From Paracoccus sp. MA (GTDB lineage Bacteria > Pseudomonadota > Alphaproteobacteria > Rhodobacterales > Rhodobacteraceae), in NCBI RefSeq assembly GCF_020990385.1, contig NZ_CP087599.1:62001-126000 (forward strand): a DNA stretch of 64,000 nt, written 5' to 3'. Within the stretch, counting starts at the first letter, position 1. Each line of letters starts with the position of its first letter. The notes beneath the pieces are model-generated. The model saw nothing but the letters and a program-made list of their open reading frames with translations, was not told the DNA's origin and did not search any database. Positions 10,706 to 18,238 of the stretch are shown here, one piece after another. The translations under genes were made by a program, and so were the position numbers.

Positions 10706-12048
10706 CCGACGCACCCGCCCCCGACGCCCGCCTTGTCCGCCTTGTCGATGACGATCCCGACCTTCTGGAGGCACAGCTGCAGGCGCTGCAACTGGCCGGG
10801 TTCCGCGCCGAAGCCTTCACCGACCCGGCCGAGGCGCTTGGCGGCCTTGGCCCCGACTGGCCGGGCGTGGTGCTGTCGGATGTGCGCATGCCGGGCATGG
10901 ACGGCTTCCAGCTGTTCGAGCGCATCCATGCGCTGGATCCCGACCTGCCGGTGATCCTGCTGACCGGGCACGGCGACGTGCCGATGGCGGTCGCCGCGCT
11001 GAAGCAGGGCGTCTACGACTTCCTGACCAAGCCGGTCGGCGGCGGCACGCTGGCGGCGGCGCTGGCGCGGGCGGCCTCCAGCCGGGCGCTGGTGCTGGAA
11101 AACCGCGCGCTGCGCCGCCAGCAACAGGACAGCGCCGCGCGCGAGACCCGGCTGGTCGGGCAAAGCCCCTTCATGCAGCATCTGCGCGAGACCGTCGCCC
11201 GGATGGCCGAGACCGGCGGCGACGTGCTGATCCTCGGCCCCGGCGGCTCGGGCAAGGAAACCGTGGCGCGCGCCATCCATCGCCAAAGCCCGCGCCGCGC
11301 CCGCGCCTTCGTCCATGTCGCCTGCGCCGCGCTGGACGAGGCGCGCTTCGAGACCGAGATGCTGGGCGCCGAGCCGCAGGGCCGCGCCCTCCGCGCCCCC
11401 GGACGGCTGGAGGCCGCCCATCGCGGCACGCTGTATCTGGACGAGATCGACGCGCTGGCCCCGGCCCTGCAGGCCCGCCTGCTGGCGCTGATCGAGGCGC
11501 GCGAGATCCAGCCGCCCGGCAGTGCCGCGCCCCGGCCGCTGGACCTGCGCGTCATCGCCTCAAGCCGCGCCGACCTGGAACGGCTGATGCAGGAGGGGGC
11601 GTTTCGCAGCGACCTTTATTACCGGCTCTCGGGCGTCACCCTGACCCTGCCGCCGCTGGTCGAGCGGCGCGAGGACATTCCCGCGCTGTTTAGGCATTTC
11701 CTGCTGGCGGCGGCGGCGCGGCTGAACCTGCCGGTGGCGCCGGTCACGGGCGCGGTCAAGGCGCGGCTGGCCGGCCATGGCTGGCCCGGCAACCTGCGCG
11801 AATTGCAGCAATTCGCCGAAAGCCATGCGCTGGGGCTGACGCCCTTCGATCCGCCGCAGGAGGGCGGGGAGGCGCCGGGCCTTGCCGATCTGGTCGCGGA
11901 ATACGAGGCCGGGCTGATCCGCGAGGCGCTGCGGCTGGCCCAAGGCAATGCGACCCAGGCCATGACCCGGCTGCGCCTGCCGCGCAAGACCTTCTACGAC
12001 AAGCTGGCGCGCCACGGCATCAAGCCCGCCGATTTCCGCCCCGGCTAA
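10702..12048 (+). CDS. DctD-like response regulator lacking the sigma54-contact loop
   Basis: A 448-residue regulator of NtrC architecture. The receiver carries phospho-acceptor Asp60 in VVLSDVRMPGMDG. The AAA+ domain has Walker A GPGGSGKE (179-186) and Walker B GTLYLDEID. A Fis-type helix-turn-helix sits at the C-terminus (GNATQAMTRLRLPRKTFYDKL). The GAFTGA loop that contacts sigma54 is replaced by GRALRA at residues 227-232. By analogy with sigma54-independent NtrC of Rhodobacter, this protein probably activates or represses through another sigma factor. It overlaps the kinase gene by 4 bp, and the stop overlaps the convergent nucleotidyltransferase by 4 bp. Confidence 0.9.
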   Translation: MTDAPAPDARLVRLVDDDPDLLEAQLQALQLAGFRAEAFTDPAEALGGLGPDWPGVVLSDVRMPGMDGFQLFERIHALDPDLPVILLTGHGDVPMAVAALKQGVYDFLTKPVGGGTLAAALARAASSRALVLENRALRRQQQDSAARETRLVGQSPFMQHLRETVARMAETGGDVLILGPGGSGKETVARAIHRQSPRRARAFVHVACAALDEARFETEMLGAEPQGRALRAPGRLEAAHRGTLYLDEIDALAPALQARLLALIEAREIQPPGSAAPRPLDLRVIASSRADLERLMQEGAFRSDLYYRLSGVTLTLPPLVERREDIPALFRHFLLAAAARLNLPVAPVTGAVKARLAGHGWPGNLRELQQFAESHALGLTPFDPPQEGGEAPGLADLVAEYEAGLIREALRLAQGNATQAMTRLRLPRKTFYDKLARHGIKPADFRPG

Positions 12049-13061
12049 AGCGCCTGCAACCGGTCGCGCAGATGCGGCATCCGCGCCAGCGTCGCAGCCA
12101 GCCGCGCACGCCAGGACGGGCCCTGCGCCATCGCCGTCTCATAGGCGTCGCGCAGATCATCGGGGCGTTCCTCGGCCAGCGCCTCGATCAGGAACTCGGC
12201 CTGCGCGCGGTCCTTGCGCGCCTTCAGCGCATCGGGCCCCTCGCGCCGGCGGTCGGCGACGATCAGCTTGTGGATGGCGTAACGCTCGGGACGCGGCACC
12301 TGGATCAGGAAGCCGGCGCGGTATAGCAGCGGCACCCGGATCGGCTGGGCGATCAGGAAGTTCAGGTAATGCAGGCTCTGCGCCGAGACGCCAAGCGCCG
12401 GCAGGTCGCGCAGCCCCTCGGTGCCGTCGAAACAGGGGGTCAGGAACTCGACCAGCGTCTGCTGCTCGCCCTGGCGCCAGCGCCAGACCCGCTGCCCTTC
12501 GAGCGAGGGCAAGGGGTCGAAGCGCAGGTCGCGGAACACCTCGGCCAGCGGCTCGGTCACCTGGTCCCCCAGCACCAGCGACAGCCGCTCGAAACTGGCG
12601 ATGTCGATGTCGTCGGTCATTGCGCTCTGGTCGAAGCCGATGCGGATGCCCAGCTCGCCCTCGTAGCAGCGGAACGCCTGGGTGCCGACCAGCGTGCCGC
12701 CCAGGCGGAACACCCCGGCCCGCGCCATGGCCGAGATCACCTGGCCCGAGCCGCGGTCGGTCATCAGGCAGCCCTCGGCCCGCAGGATGCGCATCAGCCG
12801 CGAGCGTTCGCGCTGGCTCTGCCGCTCGGCCTCGCGCAGCGCCTCCTGCCGGGCAAGACGGGCGCGCAGTTCCTCGCCGTCCTCGCCGATATAGCGGTCG
12901 ACGGTCTTGTCGCCGATGCGGAAATGGTCGTACCAATAGCCCTTCTGCCCGACCTTCTTCAGCCGCGGCGTGCCGCGCAGCTCGCTGACCGCGGCATCCT
13001 TGAGATGCCGCAGCAGATCGGTCCAGGCCGCCACCGCCACCGCGGAAAGATGCTGTGCCAT
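12045..13061 (-). CDS. GSU2403-fold / NTP_transf_8 nucleotidyltransferase-like protein
   Basis: A 338-residue protein with a pol-beta-type nucleotidyltransferase core in its middle: GTLVGTQAFRCYEG followed by TDDIDIASFE, giving the G-T...D-x-D pattern. The N-terminus holds a KGYWYDHFRIGDKTVDRYIG segment and a charged helix, as in GSU2403-like proteins. The biochemical role of the family is not known to me. The frame extends upstream to 13379, but the start at 13061 follows GGGGTAGGGGT and a good promoter. That promoter is flanked by two palindromes, so expression looks tightly repressed, as for a stress or toxin-like gene. The stop overlaps the response-regulator stop by 4 bp. Confidence 0.78.
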   Translation of the reverse strand: MAQHLSAVAVAAWTDLLRHLKDAAVSELRGTPRLKKVGQKGYWYDHFRIGDKTVDRYIGEDGEELRARLARQEALREAERQSQRERSRLMRILRAEGCLMTDRGSGQVISAMARAGVFRLGGTLVGTQAFRCYEGELGIRIGFDQSAMTDDIDIASFERLSLVLGDQVTEPLAEVFRDLRFDPLPSLEGQRVWRWRQGEQQTLVEFLTPCFDGTEGLRDLPALGVSAQSLHYLNFLIAQPIRVPLLYRAGFLIQVPRPERYAIHKLIVADRRREGPDALKARKDRAQAEFLIEALAEERPDDLRDAYETAMAQGPSWRARLAATLARMPHLRDRLQAL

Positions 13062-13066
13062 ACCCC

Positions 13067-13140
13067 TACCCCACGGATTTTTTCCTGTGGGGCAGGATAG
13101 CGGAAGCGCCGCTACCCCACAATGAAATAATTGTGGGGTA
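13067..13140 (-). promoter_or_regulatory. Promoter of the nucleotidyltransferase gene with two operator dyads
   Basis: The distal dyad TACCCCACAAT-N6-ATTGTGGGGTA (13113-13140) has perfect 11-bp arms. The proximal one, TACCCCAC-N12-GTGGGGCA (13067-13094), shares the same half-site. On the minus strand a -35 TTGTGG (13122-13117) inside the distal dyad is 17 bp from a -10 TATCCT (13099-13094). The proximal dyad then covers the start of transcription and the ribosome-binding site. The binding protein is not evident among the neighbours. Confidence 0.7.
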
Positions 13141-13197
13141 AGTTGCTCCTCCGCAGAAGCCGGGCCGCGCCGCGCCCGAACGTCGCCGCGCAAACCG

Positions 13198-13911
13198 TCA
13201 GGGATCGGCGCCGCCGGGCGCCGGGCACGGATGGCAAAGGTCCGGCGCGGTCGGGGGCGAGCGGCTGCCGTGCTCGGCCATCCAGGCCAGCGCCCCGGCC
13301 AGCACCGCATCGTGCACCGCGGCGCCGATCGCCTCGCCCAGGGCGGTGTGCAGCCCGGCGAAGGCCGTGCCGCCGGCATCGCAGGCCACAGCGATGCAAT
13401 CGGTGCCGGTGCCGGTAGCGCGCCCGGTCGGCAGCTCGATTCCGGCGCTCAGGATGGCGGCGGTGCGGGCCTCGGCGACGATGCTCAGCGCCTCGATCAT
13501 CGCGGCATCGGTCAGCCCCTCCTCGACCAGCAGGACGATGTTGATCGTGCCATGGCCGCGCGGCGGCACCATGCGGCGGCGGCCGACCCGCTCGGCATTG
13601 CCCAGCCCCACGGTGGCAAGGCAGGCCACCGGGCCGGCACAGGCCAGCCGGTGATGGCGCAGCGCGCGCGAGGTCATCATGCCCACCGCCCCGGCATGGC
13701 CGATCCGCGCCATCTCGGCCGCCAGCCAGCGGGTCGCGTCCAGTTCGGGGCCCAGTTCGGCGTCGCGGACCTGGCGCAGCAGGATATGCCGCGCCGCCTC
13801 GAAGCCGGGGCGGTGCGGGGCAAAGGACAGGACCCGCCGCTGCCGCCCCAGATCGGCCAGAAGCCAGGGCGGGGTCAGCCTGACCCGCAAAACCGTTCCT
13901 GCCGCCGTCAT
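13198..13911 (-). CDS. cbiZ: CbiZ-type adenosylcobinamide amidohydrolase
   Basis: A 237-residue enzyme that removes the aminopropanol side chain from adenosylcobinamide (or pseudocobalamin) to give adenosylcobyric acid. Corrinoids scavenged from outside can then be rebuilt as B12. The family pattern is clear: RRVLSFAPHRPGF near the N-terminus, GMMTSRAL, VGLGNAERVG, GHGTINIVLLVEEGLTDAAMIEALSIVAEA and GTGTDCIAVACD. I place the start at 13911 (GGGGGACGGG before ATG); the frame allows longer forms from 13950 or 13980. No other cobalamin gene is nearby and I saw no cobalamin riboswitch in the 126 bp upstream. Confidence 0.85.
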   Translation of the reverse strand: MTAAGTVLRVRLTPPWLLADLGRQRRVLSFAPHRPGFEAARHILLRQVRDAELGPELDATRWLAAEMARIGHAGAVGMMTSRALRHHRLACAGPVACLATVGLGNAERVGRRRMVPPRGHGTINIVLLVEEGLTDAAMIEALSIVAEARTAAILSAGIELPTGRATGTGTDCIAVACDAGGTAFAGLHTALGEAIGAAVHDAVLAGALAWMAEHGSRSPPTAPDLCHPCPAPGGADP

Positions 13912-14037
13912 CCCGTCCCCCGCCGCCGGTTCCGGCCCGGTTTGCGCCATCGCGCGGCGACGATCAAGCGCGCGTAGCAAATGCCGCGGCGCGTGCTATG
14001 ATCGGCCGAACCCGCCTGCCAGTCTGGGAACCATGTC

Positions 14038-14352
14038 ATGTGTGAAGTCTTCTCGCGCCAGGACCCGCGCCGCTATCAGCCGGTGACCCGCAAGCTGCGG
14101 CTGAACGGGCAAAGCACCTCGATCCGGCTGGAACAGGCCTTCTGGGACATCATCGACGAGATCGCCGCCGGCGAGGGCATGGCCACGCCCGCCTTCCTGT
14201 CCACGCTGCAATCCGAGGTGCTGCAGCTGGGCGGCGAGCCGGTGAATTTCACCTCGCTCCTGCGCTGCGCCTGCCTGGTGCAGCTGGAGCTGCGCGGCCG
14301 CGGCGCGCAGGATTTCCGCAAGGCGGCGCAGCGGGTGGCGCAGGCGGCCTGA
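14038..14352 (+). CDS. Ribbon-helix-helix domain protein (RHH_4 type)
   Basis: A 104-residue protein. The segment VTRKLRLNGQSTSIRLEQAFWDIIDEIAAGEG (about residues 16-47) reads as the beta strand and two helices of a ribbon-helix-helix DNA-binding domain. The second half is helical with VNFTSLLRCACLVQLE. This conserved family is probably a small repressor. GTAGCA/TGCTA half-sites occur both in its own promoter (13973-14000) and in the palindrome at 14403-14419 ahead of the glyoxalase gene, so it may regulate itself and that gene. Start ATG at 14038 follows a GGGAACC element. Confidence 0.75.
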   Translation: MCEVFSRQDPRRYQPVTRKLRLNGQSTSIRLEQAFWDIIDEIAAGEGMATPAFLSTLQSEVLQLGGEPVNFTSLLRCACLVQLELRGRGAQDFRKAAQRVAQAA

Positions 14353-14402
14353 TCCCCGCCCGGCCGGCGCCAAGGAAGAAAAGGCCCGAAAAACCGCCAC
14401 GT

Positions 14403-14419
14403 GGTAGCATGATGCTACC
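14403..14419. promoter_or_regulatory. 17-bp palindrome upstream of the glyoxalase gene
   Basis: GGTAGCAT-G-ATGCTACC, perfect 8-bp arms around one base, 55 bp before the gloA start. The half-site GTAGCA recurs upstream of the ribbon-helix-helix gene (13974-13979, with TGCTA at 13994-13998). Likely an operator; the partner is inferred. Confidence 0.65.
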
Positions 14420-14473
14420 CGCAGGGCCCCGGCGCTTCCGATACTGGTGCAAAGATCGGAAAAAGGGGTCCGC

Positions 14474-14869
14474 ATGGCCAAGATGATTCACTCGATGATC
14501 CGCGTGACGGATGAGGCGCGCTCGCTGGCCTTCTACAAGGCGGCCTTCGGGCTGGAGCCGGTCGAGCGGCTGGATTTCGACAGCTTCACGCTGGTCTATC
14601 TGGCCAATGCCGAAAGCACCTTCGAGCTGGAGCTGACCATCAACAAGGGCCGCCAGCAGCCCTATGAGCTGGGCGACGGCTACGGCCATCTGGCCGTCTC
14701 GGTCGAGGATGTCGCGGCCGAGCACCGGCGGCTGACCGATCTGGGTCTGGCCCCGCGCAAGCTGGTGGATTTCGCCCCCGGCGGCGAGGTCATCGCCCGC
14801 TTCTTCTTCATCAAGGACCCGGACGGATACGAGATCGAGGTGCTGCAGCGCGCAGGCCGTTACCTCTAG
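14474..14869 (+). CDS. gloA: Lactoylglutathione lyase (glyoxalase I)
   Basis: A 131-residue cytoplasmic VOC-fold enzyme that converts the methylglyoxal-glutathione hemithioacetal to S-lactoylglutathione. The four metal ligands of the E. coli enzyme line up: His6, Glu53 (FELELT), His72 (GYGHLAVSV) and Glu122 (PDGYEIEVL). The lack of the long insert seen in zinc-type eukaryotic enzymes suggests the nickel/cobalt class. Start at 14474, 6-10 bases after AAAAGGGG; an in-frame upstream ATG at 14447 is less likely. A perfect palindrome sits 55 bp upstream. Confidence 0.95.
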   Translation: MAKMIHSMIRVTDEARSLAFYKAAFGLEPVERLDFDSFTLVYLANAESTFELELTINKGRQQPYELGDGYGHLAVSVEDVAAEHRRLTDLGLAPRKLVDFAPGGEVIARFFFIKDPDGYEIEVLQRAGRYL

Positions 14870-14919
14870 GCAGGCAGCCCGCCGGGAGGGGCGGGCCAAC
14901 CAACTCAGGGAGGAGTGAG

Positions 14920-15462
14920 ATGACTGTCACCCACATATCCCCCTCTGGCAGCGATGTCAGGGGGTTGACCCGGCGCGGCCTGCTGGCGCGTGCCATGGCG
15001 GCGGGGGCGACCTTCGTGGTCGGCTCGGGCTTCGTCGCCGCCCGCGATGCGGCCTGGGCGGTCGAGACCGCGGCGCTGAAGCCCGAGACCATGGCGGTGC
15101 TGATCCAGATGGCCCGCGACATCTATCCGCATGACCGCATCGCCGACCGCTTCTATGCCATCGCCGTCAAGGCGCATGACAATCCCGAACAGGCGCAGAT
15201 GATCGAGGAGGGCGTGGCCGGGCTGAACCTCGTCGCGCAGGCGCAGGGCTTCGACGGCTACCTGGCCGCGGGCTGGGAAAAGGACCGCGTCGCCATGCTG
15301 CGCCTGATCGAGCACACGCCCTTTTTCCAGACCGTGCGCGCCGGGCTGGTGACCGGGCTCTACAACCAGAAAGAGGTCTGGCCGGTCTTCGGCTACGAGG
15401 GCGAAAGCTTCTCGCAGGGCGGCTATATCGAGCGCGGCTTCAACGACATCGACTGGCTGTGA
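14920..15462 (+). CDS. Tat-exported small subunit of a GMC dehydrogenase (gluconate 2-dehydrogenase subunit 3-like)
   Basis: A 180-residue protein with a twin-arginine signal (LTRRGLLARAMAAGATFV, about residues 16-33) ending near AAWAVE. The mature part resembles the gamma or small subunit of membrane-associated GMC dehydrogenases (MARDIYPHDRIADRFYAIAV, ending FSQGGYIERGFNDIDWL). It probably escorts the flavoprotein encoded 12 bp downstream, which lacks a signal of its own, across the membrane. AGGGAGGAG lies 7 bases before the start. Confidence 0.82.
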   Translation: MTVTHISPSGSDVRGLTRRGLLARAMAAGATFVVGSGFVAARDAAWAVETAALKPETMAVLIQMARDIYPHDRIADRFYAIAVKAHDNPEQAQMIEEGVAGLNLVAQAQGFDGYLAAGWEKDRVAMLRLIEHTPFFQTVRAGLVTGLYNQKEVWPVFGYEGESFSQGGYIERGFNDIDWL

Positions 15463-15474
15463 GGGGAGGCGGAC

Positions 15475-17055
15475 ATGGCTGACAATGTGGCGAAATTCGG
15501 GCATGACGACGCCTCGGTCGTGGTCGTGATCGGCACCGGCTCGGGCGGCGGCGTGCTGGCCAACGAGCTGGCGCAAAGGGGCGTCAAGGTCGTGGCGCTG
15601 GAGGCGGGCGGCCGCTACCTGCCCGAGGATTACATCAACGACGAATGGGACAGTTTCGCGCAGCTGAGCTGGGGCGACATGCGCACCACCTCGGGCGACT
15701 GGCGGGTGGCGCGGGACTTTGCCAACCTGCCGGCCTGGATCGTCAAGGCGGTCGGCGGCACCTCGATCCACTGGGCCGGGGCCTCGCTGCGCTTTCAGGA
15801 ACACGAGTTCAAGGCGCTGACGACCTATGGCCCGGTCGATGGCGCGAACCTGCTGGACTGGCCGATCACCCTGGCCGAGCTGGAACCCTATTACGATCTG
15901 GCCGAGAAGAAGCTGGGCGTCACCCGCACCAACGACCTGCCCGGCCTGCCGGGGAACAACAACTACCTGGTGCTTGAAAAGGGCGCCAAGGCCGCAGGCT
16001 ACAGCAAGGTCTCGACCGGGCGCATGGCGATCAATTCGGTCGAGAACGACGACCGCATGGCCTGCCAGCAGACCGGCTTCTGCTTCCAGGGCTGCAAATG
16101 GGGCGCGAAATGGTCGGCGGCCTATACCGACATCCCGCGCGGCGAGGCGACCGGCAATCTGGAAGTGCGCGACCATAGCCACGCCACCCGCATCGAGCAT
16201 GACGAGGACGGCAAGGTCACCGGCGTGCGCTATATCGACAGGGACGGAACCGAGCAGTTCCAGCGCGCCCGCATCGTCGCGCTGGCCGGCAATTCCATCG
16301 AAAGCCCGCGGCTGCTGCTGGCCTCGGCCTCGGACCGCTTCCCGGACGGGCTGGCGAACAGTTCGGGCCAGGTCGGCCGCAACTACACGCGCCACACCAC
16401 CGGCTCGGTCTATGCGATCTTCGAGCGCCCGGTGCGGATATGGCGCGGCACCACCATGGCCGGCATCGTGCAGGACGAGGCGCATCACGACCCCTCGCGC
16501 GGCTTCGTCGGCGGCTATGAACTGGAGACTCTGGCCCTGGGCATCCCCTTCATGGCGGCCTTCATGGACCCCGGCGGCTGGGGGCGTGAGTTCACCACGG
16601 CGCTGGACAGCTACGAGAACATGGCCGGCCTGTGGATCGTGGGCGAGGACTTGCCGCAAGAGACGAACCGCATCACCCTGAACCGCAGCGAAAAGGACCG
16701 TTTCGGCCTGCCGGTGCCGAACGTGCATTACGACGACCATCCCAACGACATCGCCATGCGCAACCATGCCTATGCCGCGGGCGAGCGGATCTATCGCGCG
16801 GCCGGGGCGACGCGCATCCTGCCGACGCCGCCCTACCCGTCCACGCATAACCTCGGCACCAACCGCATGTCGGACAATCCGCGCGACGGGGTGGTGAACA
16901 AATGGGGCCAGGCGCATGACGTCCCGAACCTGTTCGTGTCGGACGGTTCGGTCTTCACCACCTCGGCGGCCGAGAACCCGACGCTGACCATCGTCGCGCT
17001 GGCGATCCGCCAGGCCGAGCATATCGCCGCCGAGATGGAGAAAGGCGCGCTTTGA
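15475..17055 (+). CDS. GMC-family FAD-dependent dehydrogenase (large subunit)
   Basis: A 526-residue flavoprotein. The ADP-binding motif GTGSGGG lies at residues 20-26, the acidic residue ends in ALEAGG, and the C-terminal GMC signatures THNLGTNRMSD and AENPTLTIVALAIRQAEHIA carry the catalytic His/Asn region. A CXXXGFCFQGCKWGAKWS cysteine cluster is like that of gluconate/sorbitol dehydrogenase subunits. It probably oxidises a sugar, sugar acid or polyol in the periplasm. The three-subunit relatives pass electrons to a multihaem cytochrome c; no such gene is next to it, since minE follows in the opposite orientation. Substrate unknown. Confidence 0.9.
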   Translation: MADNVAKFGHDDASVVVVIGTGSGGGVLANELAQRGVKVVALEAGGRYLPEDYINDEWDSFAQLSWGDMRTTSGDWRVARDFANLPAWIVKAVGGTSIHWAGASLRFQEHEFKALTTYGPVDGANLLDWPITLAELEPYYDLAEKKLGVTRTNDLPGLPGNNNYLVLEKGAKAAGYSKVSTGRMAINSVENDDRMACQQTGFCFQGCKWGAKWSAAYTDIPRGEATGNLEVRDHSHATRIEHDEDGKVTGVRYIDRDGTEQFQRARIVALAGNSIESPRLLLASASDRFPDGLANSSGQVGRNYTRHTTGSVYAIFERPVRIWRGTTMAGIVQDEAHHDPSRGFVGGYELETLALGIPFMAAFMDPGGWGREFTTALDSYENMAGLWIVGEDLPQETNRITLNRSEKDRFGLPVPNVHYDDHPNDIAMRNHAYAAGERIYRAAGATRILPTPPYPSTHNLGTNRMSDNPRDGVVNKWGQAHDVPNLFVSDGSVFTTSAAENPTLTIVALAIRQAEHIAAEMEKGAL

Positions 17056-17063
17056 CCGAGAAG

Positions 17064-17089
17064 CGGCCCGCCCTTGCCCGGGCGGGCCG
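17064..17089. terminator. GC-rich hairpin between the GMC dehydrogenase and minE
   Basis: CGGCCCGCCC pairs with GGGCGGGCCG (10 perfect base pairs, 6-nt loop) in the 57-bp space between convergent genes. No T-run follows, so it may act as a weak bidirectional terminator. Confidence 0.6.
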
Positions 17090-17112
17090 TCCATGCCGGG
17101 ACGGGCGCGGCC

Positions 17113-17391
17113 CTAGCTGGCCGTCCGCGCCTTCAGCTGCTTGGCATAGGGCAGCTCGATGTTGATCTCCAGGCTCGACAGATCGTCGCTGCGCTCCAGC
17201 TTGACATCCACGGCGTCGCTGTCGATCTCCATGTGCCGGCGCACCACTTCCAAGATGTCGCGCTGCAGCAGGGGCAGGAAATCCGGATTGGACCCGCCGC
17301 TGGAACGCTCATGCGCAAGCAGGATCTGCAGGCGCTCCTTGGCGGTCTGCGCCGAACTGGGCTTTCGCTGGCGGAATGAGAAACCGAACAT
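17113..17391 (-). CDS. minE: Cell division topological specificity factor MinE
   Basis: A 92-residue protein that stimulates MinD ATPase and drives pole-to-pole oscillation of the Min system. The N-terminal amphipathic MFGFSFRQRK segment matches the membrane-targeting region. AKERLQILLAHERS is the MinD-contact helix/strand and LEINIELP closes the topological domain. It lies 2 bp after minD in a minCDE operon. Confidence 0.95.
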   Translation of the reverse strand: MFGFSFRQRKPSSAQTAKERLQILLAHERSSGGSNPDFLPLLQRDILEVVRRHMEIDSDAVDVKLERSDDLSSLEINIELPYAKQLKARTAS

Positions 17392-17393
17392 GG

Positions 17394-18215
17394 TCAGGCC
17401 GTCCGTCCCAGAAGCCGCTGGAAGAAGCCGCGGCGCTGCTCGCCGGGGTTCACCCGCATCTCGATCTGCTCGCCGACCAGCCGGCCGACGGCGTCCATAT
17501 AGGCCTTGCCGGCCGGCGATTTCTCATCCAGCGACACCGGCGTGCCCTCGTTCGAAGCCTTCAGCACCGAGGTGCTTTCCGGGATGATGCCCAGCAGCGG
17601 GATGGCCAGGATCTCCAGCACGTCCTGCACGCTCATCATCTCGCCGCTGGCCGAGCGGTTCTGGTCAAAGCGGGTCAGCAGCAGCTGCGCCTTGACCGCG
17701 CTGCCGTCGCCCTTTTCGGCCAGCGCCGTCTTGCTGTTCAACAGCCCCAGCACCCGGTCGCTGTCGCGGACCGAGGAAACCTCGGGGTTGGTCACCACCA
17801 CCGCCTCGTCGGCGAAATACATCGCCAGATGCGCGCCGCGCTCGATCCCGGCGGGGCTGTCGCAGACGATATAGTCGAAATCCTCGCGCAGCTCGTCCAG
17901 CACCTTCTTGACGCCCTCTTGCGTCAGCGCGTCCTTGTCGCGGGTCTGCGAGGTCGGCAGGACATGCAGGTTCTCAAGCCGACGGTCCTTGATCAGCGCC
18001 TGCTTCAGCTTGGCATCGCCCTGGATGACGTTGATGAAATCGAAGACCACGCGCCGCTCGCAGCCCATGATCATGTCCAGGTTGCGCAGGCCCACGTCGA
18101 AGTCGATGACGACCGTCTTGTGGCCGCGCATGGCCAGCCCCGCGCCGATGGCCGCCGAGGAGGTGGTCTTGCCGACGCCGCCCTTGCCAGAGGTGACTAC
18201 GATAACCTTGCTCAC
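17394..18215 (-). CDS. minD: Septum site-determining ATPase MinD
   Basis: A 273-residue deviant Walker A ATPase that recruits MinC to the membrane. GKGGVGKTT is at residues 10-18; IDFDVGLRNLD, CDSPAGIERGA and VTNPEVSSVRDSDR follow. The C-terminus ends in an amphipathic membrane-targeting helix (RRGFFQRLLGR). I choose the GTG at 18215 because GAAAGGAA precedes it and VSKVIVVTSGKGG matches the family N-terminus. An ATG at 18242 overlapping the minC stop would add nine residues and lacks a ribosome-binding site. Confidence 0.95.
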   Translation of the reverse strand: MSKVIVVTSGKGGVGKTTSSAAIGAGLAMRGHKTVVIDFDVGLRNLDMIMGCERRVVFDFINVIQGDAKLKQALIKDRRLENLHVLPTSQTRDKDALTQEGVKKVLDELREDFDYIVCDSPAGIERGAHLAMYFADEAVVVTNPEVSSVRDSDRVLGLLNSKTALAEKGDGSAVKAQLLLTRFDQNRSASGEMMSVQDVLEILAIPLLGIIPESTSVLKASNEGTPVSLDEKSPAGKAYMDAVGRLVGEQIEMRVNPGEQRRGFFQRLLGRTA

Positions 18216-18238
18216 GAGCGTTTCCTTTCGATCATGGG

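Noticed and set aside
13912..14037. Cobalamin riboswitch before cbiZ
   Set aside because: The gap is too short for the full fold and no B12-box-like sequence was seen.
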